Shown here: in pieces, positions 62,103 to 64,000 of the stretch | Numbering within the stretch: position 1 is the stretch's first letter | How the letters are laid out: every line of letters starts with the position of its first letter | Origin: Leucocoprinus leucothites | Lineage: Eukaryota > Basidiomycota > Agaricomycetes > Agaricales > Agaricaceae | Length of the DNA: 64,000 nt | Direction: 5' to 3' | NCBI GenBank assembly: GCA_013368445.1 | Contig: JAACJO010000008.1 | Coordinates: 1,116,001-1,180,000, forward strand | The notes under the pieces: generated by a model | The model's database searches: none | What the model was told of the DNA's origin: nothing | The model's input: the letters and a program-made list of their open reading frames with translations, nothing else | Program-made: the position numbers and the translations under genes

Positions 62103-63696
62103 CGTGAAGAAAGTGGGGGTAGAATGTAGGGTCCTCCGGGCGAAGCACTGCAAGCTTTTATATCTTCCGGGGGTATTTGAAGACGCTCAAGGTGAAGCGT
62201 GAAGTTACACAGACGAGAGAAGCATCACAGAGGTACGGCGAACGGGGATCTGTCATGGTCAAACAACACGAAACATTCTACCCTGCGGTCATAATACATA
62301 TTCCCAAAACAAACCCAGCCTGCGCCCTCGACTCCCTATGCACTGCATTAGCGCAGAAACATGATGCCAGTTGATCGCCATTTAGAAAGAAACCCCAGAT
62401 GATCCAAGCCTGTATGCCTTGATTGGGAAGCATCCTGGTTCAATTTTTCCGGTACGTCCCTAGTCATAGATCTACAAACGAAGCGGCATGAAAGGAAGCA
62501 AAGGACACGCGGGAGGAGTCCACCGGCGATTAGCGGAAGATGCAGGGTCGCGGTAGAATATCATATCCCTAAGAGCCTAGCAATTACTAGTGATTTGTCG
62601 AGAATGTACCATAAGAATATCAAGGTCATAACTGTCGCACTTTATGGAAGATCAAAGGAAACCGACGTCGGGGCCCAGATCCGATATATGTACCAGCATG
62701 GTTTTGTCGGCACAGACAATCATAGTTATTCAAATGTTTGAATTCATCTCCAGATCGCTGTGTCGACTTCGGGTGCGAGCCGATCAACACGCCGTAGCTC
62801 GATCAACACTTGATCCCACACTTCTGAGTTCCTGGACTCAACCGAACGAGGATTAATTGACCGAAGTGACTGGCGCGCGCGTCCAAGAGACCGAGGAGAT
62901 TGTCACGAGAAAAGAAAAAGAAAACTGGTCCACCCCAAAAGGCCTAGCGATTGGGGTTCAGAAGGCAAGAACCAACGTCAGAGGCATTTGCTGAGAAAGC
63001 GACCTTGCCCAACGGAGGATTTGCTTATTTTCGGTTTGGAATAGACTCGGGTTCATACTGCCTGTGAAAATGCTCTTCGAGAAGGACGAGCCGGTTTGGA
63101 TTACAGAATTTGATGAGCCTTAGGAAATACGGTGGTAAGTTTAGTGGAGACCTTCAGAGCGCTCGGAGGAAAAACCCCTTTGGGGAAGAACTCACACACG
63201 CTCTCTTTTTTCTCTTGCAATTAAGTATGTACTCTCCCACAAGGCGGATCATGCAGTATGATTGTCTACGCAATCAGTCACGATCTAACTGCTGCAGAAG
63301 CAGAAGAAGGAACAGTGTTACTCAAGACGTCTGATGTCAACAAATTAGAAAGCCAGGGTTATTTGTCAGTGTTGACACGAAAAAATATGAACAATAATTC
63401 CATTGTTCTTGTTCCCTGAAACACCGTCATCAAGAGGATAAAGTAACCACCGAGTTCCTTTTTGACGAGGCAACTGCTTGTCTACTGCTTGATTGTAGCT
63501 ATTGGCGACGGCTTCATCTCGCTCCAGAGTAGAGATGCAATTGTCCACTCGACCTTCGCAGATCATGCACGCACAATAGAATCCAAATCTGTGGCATGAA
63601 CTTGAAATGGCCCTATTTAAAACAACGTTCTACACTCTTGGCGCGAATTTCCTCAAGCCTGCCCTCCTTTGCCTCTATTCATTCTCAACCCACGAC
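62103..63696. other. Intergenic region, no gene seen
   Basis: About 1.6 kb between divergent genes. The short open frames at 62177-62374 and 62644-62856 lack protein character. Apart from the TATA box at its left end nothing stands out. Confidence 0.55.
62155..62162 (-). promoter_or_regulatory. TATA box of PLP enzyme copy 2
   Basis: Minus-strand TATAAAAG lies 52 nt upstream of the ATG at 62102, almost the same spacing as in copy 1. Confidence 0.55.
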
Positions 63697-64000
63697 ATGG
63701 CGTTCATCCAAGAGCTCTTCAGACGTAAACCCAGAACTCAAGCCGACTTGGATGCCCTCAGCGAGAAGGATAGAATAGAACTGCAATGGCTGCATATGAA
63801 GCAAGTAAAGAAGGAGCTCAAAGCACACTATAAGCAGGAGTATGTCGATCGCCACAAACGACGTGGAAAGCTGCGTCACGTTTATTTTCGTCAGGAAGGG
63901 GGCTGGACCATCCTCTACAATGGTGCAGGTGATCCAATAGGGCTATTGGATGCGCCTGTACCAGGATATCCTACTCTTCCGTCAGATGTACGTTCTACGC
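63697..64000 (+). CDS. Start of an unrecognised charged protein (cut by right edge)
   Basis: An ATG at 63697 opens a frame that stays open to the end of the window. It reads MAFIQELFRRKPRTQADLDA, LSEKDRIELQWLHMKQVKK, ELKAHYKQEYVDRHKRRGK, then a beta-like part LRHVYFRQEGGWTILYNGAG, DPIGLLDAPVPGYPTLPSDV. A GTACGT near 63987 could be an intron donor. The first part is a strongly basic, helical stretch without signal peptide. No family recognised; composition and length argue for a real gene. Confidence 0.55.
   Translation, partial: MAFIQELFRRKPRTQADLDALSEKDRIELQWLHMKQVKKELKAHYKQEYVDRHKRRGKLRHVYFRQEGGWTILYNGAGDPIGLLDAPVPGYPTLPSDVRST

Overview
The window reads as ordinary nuclear DNA of a filamentous basidiomycete, most likely an Agaricomycete. 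Genes are dense, split by many 47-65 nt introns, and on both strands. Protein families typical of that group are present: a tyrosine-kinase-like (TKL) kinase, QDE-1-type cellular RNA-dependent RNA polymerases (RdRPs), oxalate decarboxylase, a GH28 pectinase, a P450, and pali-domain membrane proteins. I saw no tRNA, rRNA, CRISPR array or bacterial signature. All names come from reading motifs by eye; no database was searched.

Layout. 1-2334: decayed pogo-like DNA transposon, cut by the left edge. 2.3-4.5 kb: gene-free DNA with a cluster of CCGTGC motifs. 4.5-12.0 kb: TRAPPC11, the ubiquitin-like splicing modifier HUB1, and a seven-helix membrane protein with a charged tail, all on the minus strand. 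13.5-18.0 kb: a coiled-coil protein and a kinase carrying an N-terminal calponin-homology domain (plus). 19.2-23.0 kb: RdRP copy 1 (minus), divergent from a NUDIX NADH pyrophosphatase. 25.2-29.3 kb: two tandem pali-domain genes and GEP4, with a stray GEP4 fragment between the pali genes. 29.5-36.4 kb: clathrin light chain, a monoacylglycerol-lipase-like hydrolase, a mitochondrial-type half ABC transporter with an apparent frameshift, and a BTB protein. 38.8-44.8 kb: a class-V PLP enzyme (MoCo-sulfurase-like) followed by RdRP copy 2, both plus. 46.2-50.8 kb: oxalate decarboxylase and GH28 pectinase, both plus. 53.3-56.4 kb: USO1/p115 vesicle tether (minus). 57.4-59.8 kb: P450 (plus). 60.0-62.1 kb: second PLP enzyme (minus). 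63.7 kb to the edge: start of an unrecognised gene.

Themes. Three families occur twice: RdRP, the PLP enzyme and the pali protein. The RdRP pair implies RNA silencing. The transposon at the left edge carries stops that fit C-to-T decay, as silenced elements often do. TRAPPC11, clathrin light chain and USO1 are membrane-trafficking genes. The seven-helix protein and pali proteins resemble parts of fungal pH sensing, but that link is only a hypothesis. The strongest candidates for something new are the CH-kinase fusion, the PLP enzymes with conserved N-myristoylation motifs, and the CCGTGC repeat block.
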